From Avena insularis (taxonomy: Eukaryota; Streptophyta; Magnoliopsida; Poales; Poaceae), in assembly GCA_023614405.1 (NCBI GenBank), contig JAJUPC010000039.1:868001-932000 (forward strand): a stretch of DNA of 64,000 bases, read 5' to 3'. The first letter of the stretch is position 1, and each line of letters starts with the position of its first letter. The notes under the pieces were generated by a model. It was not told the origin of the DNA, made no database searches, and saw only the letters and a list, made by a program, of their open reading frames with translations. Made by a program: the position numbers and the translations under genes. This document shows positions 11,044 to 20,936 of this stretch, piece after piece.

Positions 11044-11096
11044 TGTTAGATTGCTAAATATAAATTAGATTATTGACTCTAGTGCAAATGGGAGAC

Positions 11097-12262
11097 TGAT
11101 GAAAACATGCCCTAGAGGCAATTATAAATGTATTATTATTTCTATTCCTATTTTATAATTATGTTTATTGTTCTGTGATATAATTGTATTAGTTTCAAAT
11201 AATGTGTATTTGGTGGAAAACACTAATACATGTGTGGAATAATAAACACCAATAATAATATCTCTAGTCATGCCTCTAAGACTAGTATGTATGTTAACGA
11301 TAATTTCGCTTTCCTAACAATGGGCAAAATGACAATGTGATTGTGGTGTTGTAAGTGACATATGTGATCGGAGTTGTTGGAGAACAACGACGATGGATAG
11401 ACCCAAACATGAGATACCGTGACACACATTATCAATATTTGTTATCGGTATTTTTTCACAAACAATGTATTTCATTTACTAGAGATCGTTGGACCACGAG
11501 ACATATATGAACTTGGGTACAATATAGACGTGTCAAGATTCTCCAAACGTTGCTCTTGACGGAGTAATTATAAAGTTGATTCTTGTTTGTACTGGATGGT
11601 TCGCCAATTATTCACATGGGGTGCTTGTGGGAAATGATGCTTATGACGATGGAGAGATACACCCTGGGCCCACTCATGTACTATGATGTTCGTCATCGCC
11701 TGGCTGGACACGTGATCAAGTTGTTGATCATAGGAACATCGATAGTACGGGATGAGTAAAGAGTATATGCCAGGTAATAAGAATAACCTAGTGTTTCATC
11801 TTGGACAATATAAAGTATTGACGAATCAATATGATATGTATCAGACTCAATACTACGGTTCACATGATAAAGATCTTTGTGTTATTTGCGGGGGTTACTA
11901 CTTATATCAAGGCACTCATAGTAATCATTGTCAAGGAATGAGTTCCGGACATGCCCGCATATATCCGAACCCATAGGGTCACCCACTTTAAGACGTTTTC
12001 AGAATTTTAGAACGTGAGTGTGAATAATATAAATGAATGAAGTAATCCCAAACATATGTTTGAGAGTGTCTCGGAATATTCCGAAGGTGTCCAGGATATC
12101 ACCGAGACTGGACAGAATTGTTCCGGACATTAAAAGAGGACGCTGGGAATATTTTACGAAGGTTAAGAACTAATTCGGGGGTGTCCAAGATTTAATTCGG
12201 GATGCTTAGGAATAAATATTTATATTAAATAATTAATAAGTAAGTATTATTATTTAGGGATT
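11097..12262 (+). mobile_element. 3' LTR of the BARE/Angela-like copia remnant, interrupted
   Basis: The LTR begins TGATGAAAACATGCCCTAGAG directly after the polypurine tract. Later LTR-like blocks follow in order: GATGGAGAGATACACCCTGG, GATGAGTAAAGAG, CCGAACCCATAGGGT and CACTTTAAGACG. The LTR is cut at 12262 by a Mutator-like element; part of it may continue from 14222, but I cannot find its 3' end. No partner 5' LTR lies in the window. Confidence 0.75.
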
Positions 12263-14214
12263 TCTATTTTCGTGCCCTCGGTTCCTTAGTTGTATTCACT
12301 TTTCCCCAACCGCTTAACTTTTTCTCACTTTTGCCCATCTCCTTCTACGAAGCTCTCACACGGTCTAAAAACTCGCTGTCCGTCAGCCTTGTCGTTACGT
12401 GCTGACAAGTGAGGCCGTGTTCAGTCTGGTCTCGTAGTAGACCCTCGCCGTTACATGCTGACAAGTGGGCCGTGTTCTATCGGATCCTATAGTGGACCTT
12501 GCCGTTACATGCTAACAAGTAGGCCCGCGTTCAGTCGGTTCCCATAGTGGACACCTCTCTCCACTTATCTAGATCGGCATGGGACCCATATCTTATCCAC
12601 GTGAGCACCGGACCCATAGCTTACTCAGGTTGGAGTTGCAAGATGGGACCCCGAGCCAGCCCCGCGCTCGTGCCCGTGTCGTTGCCTCCCCTTTCTTCCT
12701 CTTCTCCGGTGACGGCGACCCTTTGTCTAGCTTCATTTCGGCCTCCTGTTCGTCTTGGCTGCAATATAGTGTCGTCCCATTGACCTGTATGAAGGATGGC
12801 AATGGCAAGCATGCGCAGGAAAGGTTAGATCTCACAGCAAAATGTTCTGATTAGACGGGGGCGCTTGCTGTGGACAATCAATCGGCAGACCTCGGGAGCT
12901 CAATTGGGCATGCGCTTGCTGTGGAGAATGCGGGTGCCGAGCCATTACGATGATTTAATTGGTTTGTTGAGTTAATGTCTCGACTGCAATCAAGTGAATC
13001 TATGAGGTGGAAGTCAAACTTTGAGATCAAGGAAGATGGATGTATAAGGAATAAGAGAATGACACAACTCTTGAACACTTTCAAATTAAAAAATATACAA
13101 CTCTTAATGTAAAAGAGTGTTTATAATTAGCACAACTCTTGAACATTTTCAAATTACATTTTGGACATTATAATGTTGTCCTAGGAAAATCTTGAGAGTT
13201 TAGCATTTTAGAGCGTGAAAAGTGATCCCTAAACTAAAATCTTTATGCCTTGTGCATATACGAAAATTATACACCTTCAAACACTGTGAAATCGTACTTA
13301 GGACATGATAATGTTGTGCTAAGAAAATCTTGAGAGTTTATCATTTTCACGAAGTGAAACATTTTGCATAAACTTGGATATATGAAAATTATACACCTTT
13401 GATCACTGTGAAATCGCACTTAATACGTGATAATGATGTGCTAACAAAATCTTGAGAGATCATCATTTTCATATAGTGAAATGTAATGCATAAACTTGCA
13501 TATACGAATATTGTACATCTTTGAACTCTTTGAAATCATACTTAGGACATTATAATGTTGTGTTAATAAAATCCTGATGATTTATCATTTCCATGGAGTG
13601 AAATATAATGCATAAACTTGCGTATACGAAAATTGTAAACCTTTGAACACTGTGAAATCACACTTAATACGTGATAATGATGTGCTAACAAAATTTTGGG
13701 AGATTATCATTTTCTCCTCCATTTTCATAGAGTGGAATGTAATGAATAAACTTGCATATACAAAAATTATACACATCTGAACTCTTTGAAATCACACTTA
13801 ATACATGATAATGTTGTGCTAAGAAAATCTTGAGAGATTATCATTTTCATAGAGTGTAATGTAATGCAGAAACTTGCATATACAAAAATTATACACCTTT
13901 GAACACTTTCCCTTCAAATTATATTCAAAATCATTTGTTTATGGAGTTAAAGTACCAGCGGCAAACTCGTTATTTTGTATGGATAGAGGGGTGCCCCCGA
14001 CAAATATAGGGATTATCATGTCCACTAGATCACAGAGGATTAACGGTTGGTGGGAACGATCCACGTGACAACTGTCTCAATCAATTAGAGCGTAGCAGCC
14101 AAGATGAGCACATGTGTAAGAGTTTGTGACTAGAGAGAGGGAAAAACTAAGTAGAACTTAAAAGCGAAGAGCAAAACTGAGTAAAACTTAAAAACCAAGG
14201 GCAAAACTGATAAA
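12263..14214. mobile_element. Mutator-like element, non-autonomous, about 1.95 kb
   Basis: The two ends form long imperfect inverted repeats. Left: a CGTGCCCTCGGTTCC block and then TTCACTTTTCCCC. Right, read on minus: TTTTGCCCTTGGTTTTTAAG and then CAGTTTTGCTC. A direct AGGGATT lies immediately outside each end (12256-12262 and 14215-14221), with one mismatched base before it, consistent with an 8-9-bp target duplication. No transposase is visible. The interior holds a GC-rich block (about 12540-12860) with no recognised protein and a 122-bp tandem array. The superfamily call comes from terminus style and duplication length. Confidence 0.55.
13130..13905 (+). repeat. 122-bp tandem array with alternating monomer types
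   Basis: A unit containing CTTGCATATACGAAAATTATACACC recurs at about 13252, 13374, 13496, 13619, 13753 and 13874. Spacing is 121-123 bp, except for one 134-bp unit that carries a 12-bp insertion. Within the units two variants alternate: type A has TAGGACAT...GTTGTG and type B has TAATACGTGATAATGATGTG, in the order A, B, A, B and then a mixed unit. This implies amplification as a dimer of about 245 bp. The units are AT-rich and non-coding. Confidence 0.85.
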
Positions 14215-14221
14215 GGGATTC

Positions 14222-14983
14222 AAATAGAAAATATAAAGAGTTTTAAAAAATGGAAAATGTGTCTTTTATACAATAAAATACATCTTGGCATACATCAAAC
14301 TATTTGCAATTCAAATATACACCAGTTTGATAATTATTGTCTCATTCAAACAAACTATGTTTTGGGGAGGGATGTTTTGGGAAGAGGCTTGAGTAGAAAG
14401 CCATGAACCTTCATAGATAGTATGTGATTTAAGAAGTGGTGATTTAGGTTAAAACTTGATTTCTATACATTTCTTATGATGGTAGGTCACATAATAAGAC
14501 TCCCTGGGTAGATGCCACTATGTTTTGATCTTTTTAAATTTGTTGTGCATAAAATGACTCAATTAGCTAGCTAAAATCCATTCGTTGACTCTCTATTGAC
14601 CAGCCACCGAGGGTAAAACTAAGTATATTGCACATGACAGTATTAGTACTGGAGGGAAAAACTAAGTACAACCAAACTGCCAGTGTTACACTCGAGGGTA
14701 TAACTAAGCATAACTAAGTTGCCAGGGTTAGACACGAGGGTAAACGTGACTCACGGTACGCGTGTTGCGGTGCATGGGGCGGTAGAGGACACGTGTGGCT
14801 ATGCACGGTGTACTAGCGTACGCGGTTACGCCGTGCACGGTGGTGCAATGAAATGTCCCTTCCCTTCTCCTTTATAGAGGCCTCCTCACTCTCACTCATC
14901 ACTCACTCGCTCACTCACACAACCGTCTCTACTGTCCCATCACCTTCTACAAACCCCCAAGAAAAACCCCAACCACGCCGGCG
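14222..14983. other. Non-coding, with a second set of GGGTAAAACTAAG motifs
   Basis: AT-rich sequence with no protein similarity. At 14610-14760 short imperfect repeats (GAGGGTAAAACTAAGTA, GAGGGAAAAACTAAGTAC, GAGGGTATAACTAAGC) resemble the right terminus of the Mutator-like element ending at 14214. This suggests a partial second copy. The 14770-14980 part becomes GC-rich and CT-rich and may be the leader of the zinc-finger pseudogene. Confidence 0.45.
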
Positions 14984-16040
14984 ATGGAGAAAAATGACAC
15001 CGTGCCCATCGTCGCCTCCAAGGCCGCCGGTGAGGAGACCCCCGTCCTCGTACAGGCCCCTTCGAGGCATCGAAGGCAGCCGCCGTCCCCGTCCAGACCC
15101 TCGTCTCTGCTTCCGCCGTAGCCGCCAGCGAGGAGGCCTCCTGCCGGTCTTGGGCAGATCTCGCTCGGCTGGGACCCCTACAAGAAGGATGATTACATTA
15201 GGCCGGAGAACCCCTATGACACCAGCAGCGCTGACCCATGGTCAGAGGTAACTAGGGTTTTCTCCCCTTCCCTTATTCTTCCTCCATTCCCATCGTTGGC
15301 TGCTAGATCATATGTTATTAGGGTTCGGGTGTTCGTATTGTTGGATGCTGGGTATTTTTATAGTACTAATCCTCTTATGTTAGATCTCGTATTTCGATGA
15401 ATCCCCATGTTCGTATTTCAATCATATTTTATGTGTCCTCTGAGTTACATAAGGGATTCCCTAGTTAGTAATAGCGCCGATCTGTAGTTGGGATCAGTAT
15501 TCGATTTGGTTTGAGATTTGGGGGCTAGGGAACAATCAGGGGATCTCAATCGGTTAATTTATGAAATAATCAATCTCGATAATCAAGATATCTCAATCAT
15601 GTCCTTGTTGCACTCTACTTTTTTTCCAATAGGAGGATAGCAGGGACGTCTGCAGCGACGACGAGTCCAAGGATACCAAGACTCGTCAGGTGCTGATGAG
15701 GCTGAAGTCCGGACAGTACGACAACTTCTTCACTGGCGACGTCTATAGGTGCCCCTTCTGCACCAGGAGGAGCCTCGCCACCGACTTCAACTCCCTCGTG
15801 AAGCATGCCGAGCACGTCAGGACCTGCGGCGAGTCCGTGAACGTCCACGGCTTCAGAGCCAAGCACCAGTCGCTCGATTTTCACCTCCGCAACCTCTAGA
15901 AGGTGGCCATCGAGGAGGGTCGCATGCCCCCAATCAAGCCCAAGGTACCCAAGGTCAAGGGACTAGGCAGCAAGAAGTGGAGGAGGCGCCAGAGGGAGGA
16001 GGCGGAGGCCCTCCTAGCAGAGGCCATGAGGGGCCACTGA
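14984..16040 (+). pseudogene. Grass zinc-finger protein gene (CPFC...H..H type), two exons, disrupted
   Basis: Exon 1 (14984-15247, GT donor at 15248) and exon 2 (15633-16040, AG at 15631-15632) join in phase 0. Exon 2 encodes an acidic SDDESKD segment, LKSGQYDNFFTGDVYRCPFC and then a C-x2-C-x14-H-x2-H finger reminiscent of the XS-type zinc finger. A basic tail KKWRRRQREEAEAL ends at TGA 16038-16040. The frame carries a stop at 15119-15121 in exon 1 and a TAG at 15897-15899 in exon 2. In exon 1 residues 15061-15160 read better in another frame (FEASKAAAVPVQTL), suggesting paired indels. I recall this as an uncharacterised, expanded Triticeae family; its function is unknown. The copy appears non-functional unless the stops are bypassed. 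Confidence 0.65.
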
Positions 16041-16148
16041 TCTTGTGTTGCTGCTGTAAAGCAACTTCTTTTGTATTGTCTGTGTTGAACTTGTCCTCTG
16101 CTGCTGAGAAGCCTAATTGTCAAACCTCATTAATTACTGTACTATATA

Positions 16149-16219
16149 TCCTATATTAGTTGCTTTATCTACATCTTCTATATATATATATCCTATATTA
16201 GCTACTTTATCTACATCTT
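16149..16219 (+). repeat. Short tandem duplication, period 42
   Basis: TCCTATATTAG-TTGCTTTATCTACATCTT at 16149-16177 recurs with two changes at 16191-16219, separated by a TA dinucleotide run. It lies just 3' of the zinc-finger pseudogene. Confidence 0.8.
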
Positions 16220-16229
16220 TTCTGTTTAC

Positions 16230-16960
16230 TGAATATATTTATGGTGCTGGTTAGATTTGCTGCTCTAGATTTGCTACCAGATTGAAAAAAACGAGGGCCA
16301 AAAGGAACAACGAATGAAGAGAGAAGCTGCTCTAGATCCACTACCGTTTCGGGCTCTCCTATTCTCTCTCTCATTGGTGCTAGGAGGCATTGGTTTAATC
16401 CATGTAGGATACGGAGTCCTAATCCTACTCTCCTCTTGGAAGGGGATAGGCCACCTATATATATGAGGGGAGAGGGCAAGGGCACAACATACAAGTCCCA
16501 AGGATCCCAACCCCAAGTCGTCACCGCCGCTCGTCTCTACCTGTCGTCATCGTACCGGCCGCCGTCGCCTCATCCTTCGGCGCCCGTCCTCGCCCTCATC
16601 CTTGCGGCGCCGTCATCATCGCACAGAGGAGATCTTCATCAACACCCGGAGCTGCTCGTCTTCTATCCCGTCGAGATTCAATCTAGCCAGACGACGGAGT
16701 GCTGCCGGATCTTCATCGAGACATTCCTGATTCGCCTGTTATTTCTTGATCTCGCCTTGACGCGGTGTCGTTCTCATTGCATGTGTGGATACCGGTGGAG
16801 GTGTGACACTTGGAGCACTAGATCATCGGAGCTGTCTGTGGTATAATACATCTCCTCGCGACTCGCTCGGGCTTGTTACGGGGATCAACGCACGACCAAC
16901 CTCGTCATTGACAAACTTCCGCTAGTTTAATCTTTGAGGGTATGATCCATTACCTCCTCC
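16230..16960 (+). other. LTR-like promoter/leader block (tentative)
   Basis: The block contains a strong TATA-like CTATATATATGAGGG (about 16456). GC-rich leader-like sequence follows, and then TGTTACGGGGATCAACGCACG near the end, a layout typical of cereal LTR retrotransposon promoters. I found no paired LTR, no target duplication and no internal domain, so it may be a solo or truncated LTR or simply promoter-like DNA. No coding potential is recognised. Confidence 0.3.
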
Positions 16961-18201
16961 CTCACATTGGATATTGGTTATGCGCTAGAAAGTTTTGTTT
17001 TCCGTAGCTTTTTCTCCAACACTTATCGCCTTCTCTCATGTGCTCAATGCCGAACTTCTTCTTGTCTATGTCGATTTGCTTCCTTGCGCCTCTCTTTGTC
17101 TCTTCTCCCACTTTCCTCCCATCTTATTTCATCATCATGGCGACACTCCTCCTCACGCCTCCTCTCATCCCCCCTTCTCTTTTCTTCTTCGCGCCTCTCC
17201 ACATCACCCACCCACGTTGTGCTATTTGTTGTACACTGGGGGGCGCTGATAGTTGTTGGGTGTCGAGGTAACTACCTGCGCGAAGGTTCTCTCGTCACCG
17301 GATTCAATCCCTCGCCAAATCGTAGGAGGAGATGGGGTGGGTGAGATCATCTAGGGTTTCTTGGGTGGGGAACAAAAATGACGCCACACGTTACGCGTGT
17401 ACTATGGTTGAAGTGGAGTGGGGAATGCAGGAACGACCTCCCCTCAGTGGTAGTTGGTGGGGAATATTCCCCGAATCGAGCCTTAGTAGTAGCTACGAGT
17501 CCCTTGTCACAAAGCTCAACTACCATTGGGTACGTGTTCGGTCCTTATGCACCTCCGAGTCACACCACACCTCATACACGGACACAGGACGATACATGGC
17601 GTGACGCTCTCCGAAAATCTCGTCGATCTTTCACCGATCCCTAAATAGGATGCCCTAATTGAGCCAAAAGCTTGGAAATCGTGGGATCTGACCAGATCCC
17701 AAGCTCTACGCGGAGTAATCAAATCGATCAATCTCCATATTGTTATCATCTTTAGGGAGCAGGTTGTTACCACCCAAGGCGACGGCACCATGGCGGCGCA
17801 TACGAACTCCGGATTTGAACTGGACGAGAAAGACTTCCCTCCAGTGGTGTGGGCGGTCACGGGGTCGCGGGGGTGGCGGCACAAACGGCTGCTACGTGGC
17901 GGGGACGATGATCCCCGCCCCGGTCACTACGCTTCTAGGGTTCATCCTCCCCATGGTATCCTGTCATCTGTTATTTGCCTTTGTTGCTGGCTCGTGGAAG
18001 GAATGTTCTGAATCCTTCGACTGATCCGTCTCTAATAAGAAGTCAGAGATTTGTTAAATTTTCATGTATCTAGACACGTTTTTTATATGGGTGAGCCTAG
18101 ACCTTAGGTGCCTGATTTTTAGTTATGTCTAAGTTGCTGAGGTTATTTTACTGTTTAATTCTCAGTTGCAACCTAGTTAAAACTTATAAAATTTATACTA
18201 A
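16961..18201. other. No recognisable gene
   Basis: T/C-rich sequence at 17040-17220, then mixed-composition DNA. A short open frame at 17790-18011 (starting MAAHTNSGFELDEKDFPP) has a style seen at the start of LINE ORF1 proteins, but it is too short to call. Confidence 0.3.
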
Positions 18202-20545
18202 CTAGTATAATGCCCGTGCGTTGCCACGGGGGAACAAAAATGCTTAGAACAAATAATGATTGATGCTATTTTTTAAATGCACGCATGTGAGTATTGACAA
18301 CAATTGCAAAACCCTAATCCACCCAACAATCGTGATGCTCGACATGACCGAACAGACCGAACAGAATGATCCCGCCAATATGGACTGACCTTATTTGACG
18401 ACAAGTAAAATTTAATGTATCTAGACGTATTTTAGTATATAGATATATTTAAATCTAGACAAATTCAAGTCATTTATTTATAGACGGAGAGAGTAGTAAA
18501 TTTTTCATGCCTTACAGATTTATTATTGTCAAATATTTATTTAGTTTTTAAAGAATTCCAGTACTGGATATCAATGCTTTCTTGAGGATACGAGAACATT
18601 CATAGGGTAAATGCAGCCACACACCGTCATTGATTCGACGCTTATTTCATCAGGTGTTACCTCCCGACTCTATAATAAATATTTTAATCATTGCCAATGC
18701 CATATGCTCGAGATGTATCATATCACAGGTGTAGCTCATGATGGCGGAGCAACACCTTAGACACAAAATTCCCCATTTAGAAGTTAATTGGAGCAGCTCA
18801 TATGCAGATCAGGAAAACCGAGGAAGTACCCGTGAATCCATGGCCATTGACATCCTTAGCTCCAATACTTGCAAGTGTGTACACCGATTTTACGACAACA
18901 CGCCCGCAAACCTGATATCTGCTGATGATTGCTTGTGGAGTGCTGGTGAATGCAATATATTGAATGGATTAGACATTACTAACCTCGATGCATTCTTTCT
19001 CCTTCTACATATGGCTGCTCTCTAAACTCAGTAACTTGTCCTTCTCATCAGACACTCAAACAGGCGTGCATCAACAGATACATAACAGTTCACAACACTA
19101 ACCCAAATACCAATTACCTGCAAATTATACACCTAATGTGAATAATGCTATCTTACTACACCAATCTTAAATTACCCTCCAGTACATTTGAAGAGAAAAA
19201 ATGGAATGAGGTTTACAAGAAACTCATCAAACTTTTTCCCATGAAACAAACATTCAGTTCATGAGCAGATAAACTATAATTTCTGTCGGTTACACAAAAA
19301 GATACTACTTCAAAGTGGAAATTGCTTCGCTTCATTAGCAGCGCAGCTGGCTTACAATTACTACTCTCAAATCGCGAGTCAAGAAAGTGGCGGGTTCTAT
19401 TCCGCATGGCTGCCGCCCTCGCCGCCCCGACTTTACCTACCCAGTCGTGACTCCCTACGCCGGCCGTGCGCCATGTCCCTCACCAGCTCCTGCGGCCACT
19501 CCATGTAGTTTCTTATGACCCGGCCACCGACGCTATGAGGTCGCGCAGACAGCGACACATGTGAGGTTTCGCGTCCCCATCCGGCTATCCCCAACCCCGA
19601 GAAGCTCAGCCTTCGCATGAAGGAGCTGTCTTGATGTCCGGTGTCAGGTAATCGAGGCCGCCATGCCATCACGCAAGCCAGATCCGACACATCATGGTGG
19701 CCCACTCCGACACATCCCTGTGCTTCTCGACACCTTCCGGTACTCATGGCCGCCGCCGGCCCCACCTTTGCTTCCTCGGCTGCAATCAGAGCGGTGTAGA
19801 AATTGGAGCAGAGACTTGCCGAGTTCGAGCATGGGAATTCGACCGACCGTGGAAGCATCCTATAGGAATCGGACGCCATCACCTCCGCCCCTCCTGTGGA
19901 CCTGCTGGGCATAGGAATCGGACGCTCTTGCGGCCGCACGACCTCTTGGGCCAGGAGCTGCGACGGGAGGCTCACCATGGGGGGCTTGAGGCCAAGGCAT
20001 CCGCGGGGATTGAGGGGAGAGCGCAACCGCTGCATAGGGAGGGTCGGGCCAGGGGCTACACCGGGCGTCCACTCTGTGGAGGTCCGGGCTGCGCCTGGAG
20101 CCTCACCCTTGATGGTGTGTGTGCTGCGCTGGGCATCCTCGCCGTGGAGGTGCCGCCTGCTGTCGTCGACCACCAGCCCCACCTCTCCTCCGTGTTAGCC
20201 CAGTTGTGCCTTCTCCTCCACAGCCAGCAGCTACCCCTCCTCCTCTCCCGCGACGGCTCCTCTCCTCTTCTTTGTCGCCTACGTCTAGGCACCGCGCGTC
20301 GCCGGGGGGTCATCGCGTTCAGCACACGACCGACAGACGATTTGAACCGCTATTTTTTCTTTGTCCTGGTACTTTCTTTTAACAAGGAAAATCAGCTACG
20401 TTTAGGAACGGGAGTCTTTTTTTTTTGGCACGAATCTGTTTCCTTTACGACGACAGACAACAAAACGTGGGCCGAAGGGACGACGTACCAAAATTTTAGC
20501 ACAGACCGAACGAAAACCACCGCAAGATAAATTATATAGTAGAGA
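18202..20545 (-). mobile_element. Helitron, non-autonomous, 2344 bp
   Basis: Read on the minus strand, the element begins TCTCTACTATATAATTTATC (from 20545). It ends with a hairpin (CCCGTG, loop GCAACG, CACGGG; 18230 to 18213), a short ATTATA spacer, and CTAG at 18205-18202. It is flanked by A on the 5' side and T on the 3' side, the A/T insertion site expected of Helitrons, with no target duplication. No Rep/helicase is seen. Flanking DNA on both sides shares AGTTGTAACT/CAGTTGCAACCTAG motifs, consistent with insertion into a single pre-existing repeat. The interior has a GC-rich minus-strand open frame of 249 codons (19433-20182) with no recognised domain, possibly captured. Confidence 0.75.
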
Positions 20546-20674
20546 TTTTTAGTTGTAAATTAGTTGTAACTCATTAAATTTTCAGTTACAACTTAGTTGT
20601 AACTCATGTGTTGTACAGATCGGGAGATATATCCAACGGTGAGGCCTTGATTTCTAGCAAAACCGTTTTTATTT

Positions 20675-20796
20675 AGAATTGCAGCGACAACATGTAGCTA
20701 GTACTCGTATATGCAACAAGGAAAGTAAGAGAAGACTAAATACAGAATCGCAACGATAGCGTCTAGCTAGTACTCGTATATGCAACAAAGAAAGTA
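20675..20796 (+). repeat. 69-bp tandem duplication upstream of DUF1618 copy A
   Basis: AGAATTGCAGCGACAACATG-TAGCTAGTACTCGTATATGC at 20675 recurs at 20744 with a few substitutions; the matching unit is about 53 bp. It lies 140-260 bp upstream of the start codon at 20937, in the likely promoter. A regulatory role is only a possibility. Confidence 0.8.
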
Positions 20797-20936
20797 CACT
20801 CAGGGATCAAATCCGGCTAGCGTTGTCGCCGAGTAGAAATAGGATCGGTCTGGCCTCCTTTTTTTTTAAAGCCAAAAAAAGAGAGAGAGAAACCTAACCA
20901 AACATCTCACCGATCGGTCCTACTACATAGCTAGCC

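Larger units (their letters stand above)
6479..11096 (+). mobile_element. BARE/Angela-like Ty1-copia internal region, 5'-truncated and interrupted
   Basis: Remnant of the pol region of a Ty1-copia retrotransposon, running into a purine-rich tract (AAATGGGAGAC) and an LTR that starts at 11097. The 5' LTR, gag, protease and integrase are absent. A CACTA element is inserted at 7866-10735. The LTR opening with ATGCCCTAGAGGCAAT is typical of the BARE/WIS/Angela group. Many in-frame stops show that the copy is old. Confidence 0.85.

Noticed and set aside
17790..18011. LINE ORF1 or a small host protein
   Set aside because: Only about 73 codons with a vague resemblance at the first 20 residues; insufficient to call.
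19694..20530. 278-codon plus-strand frame in the Helitron
   Set aside because: It overlaps the minus-strand frame, has no recognisable domain, and its composition follows local GC content.
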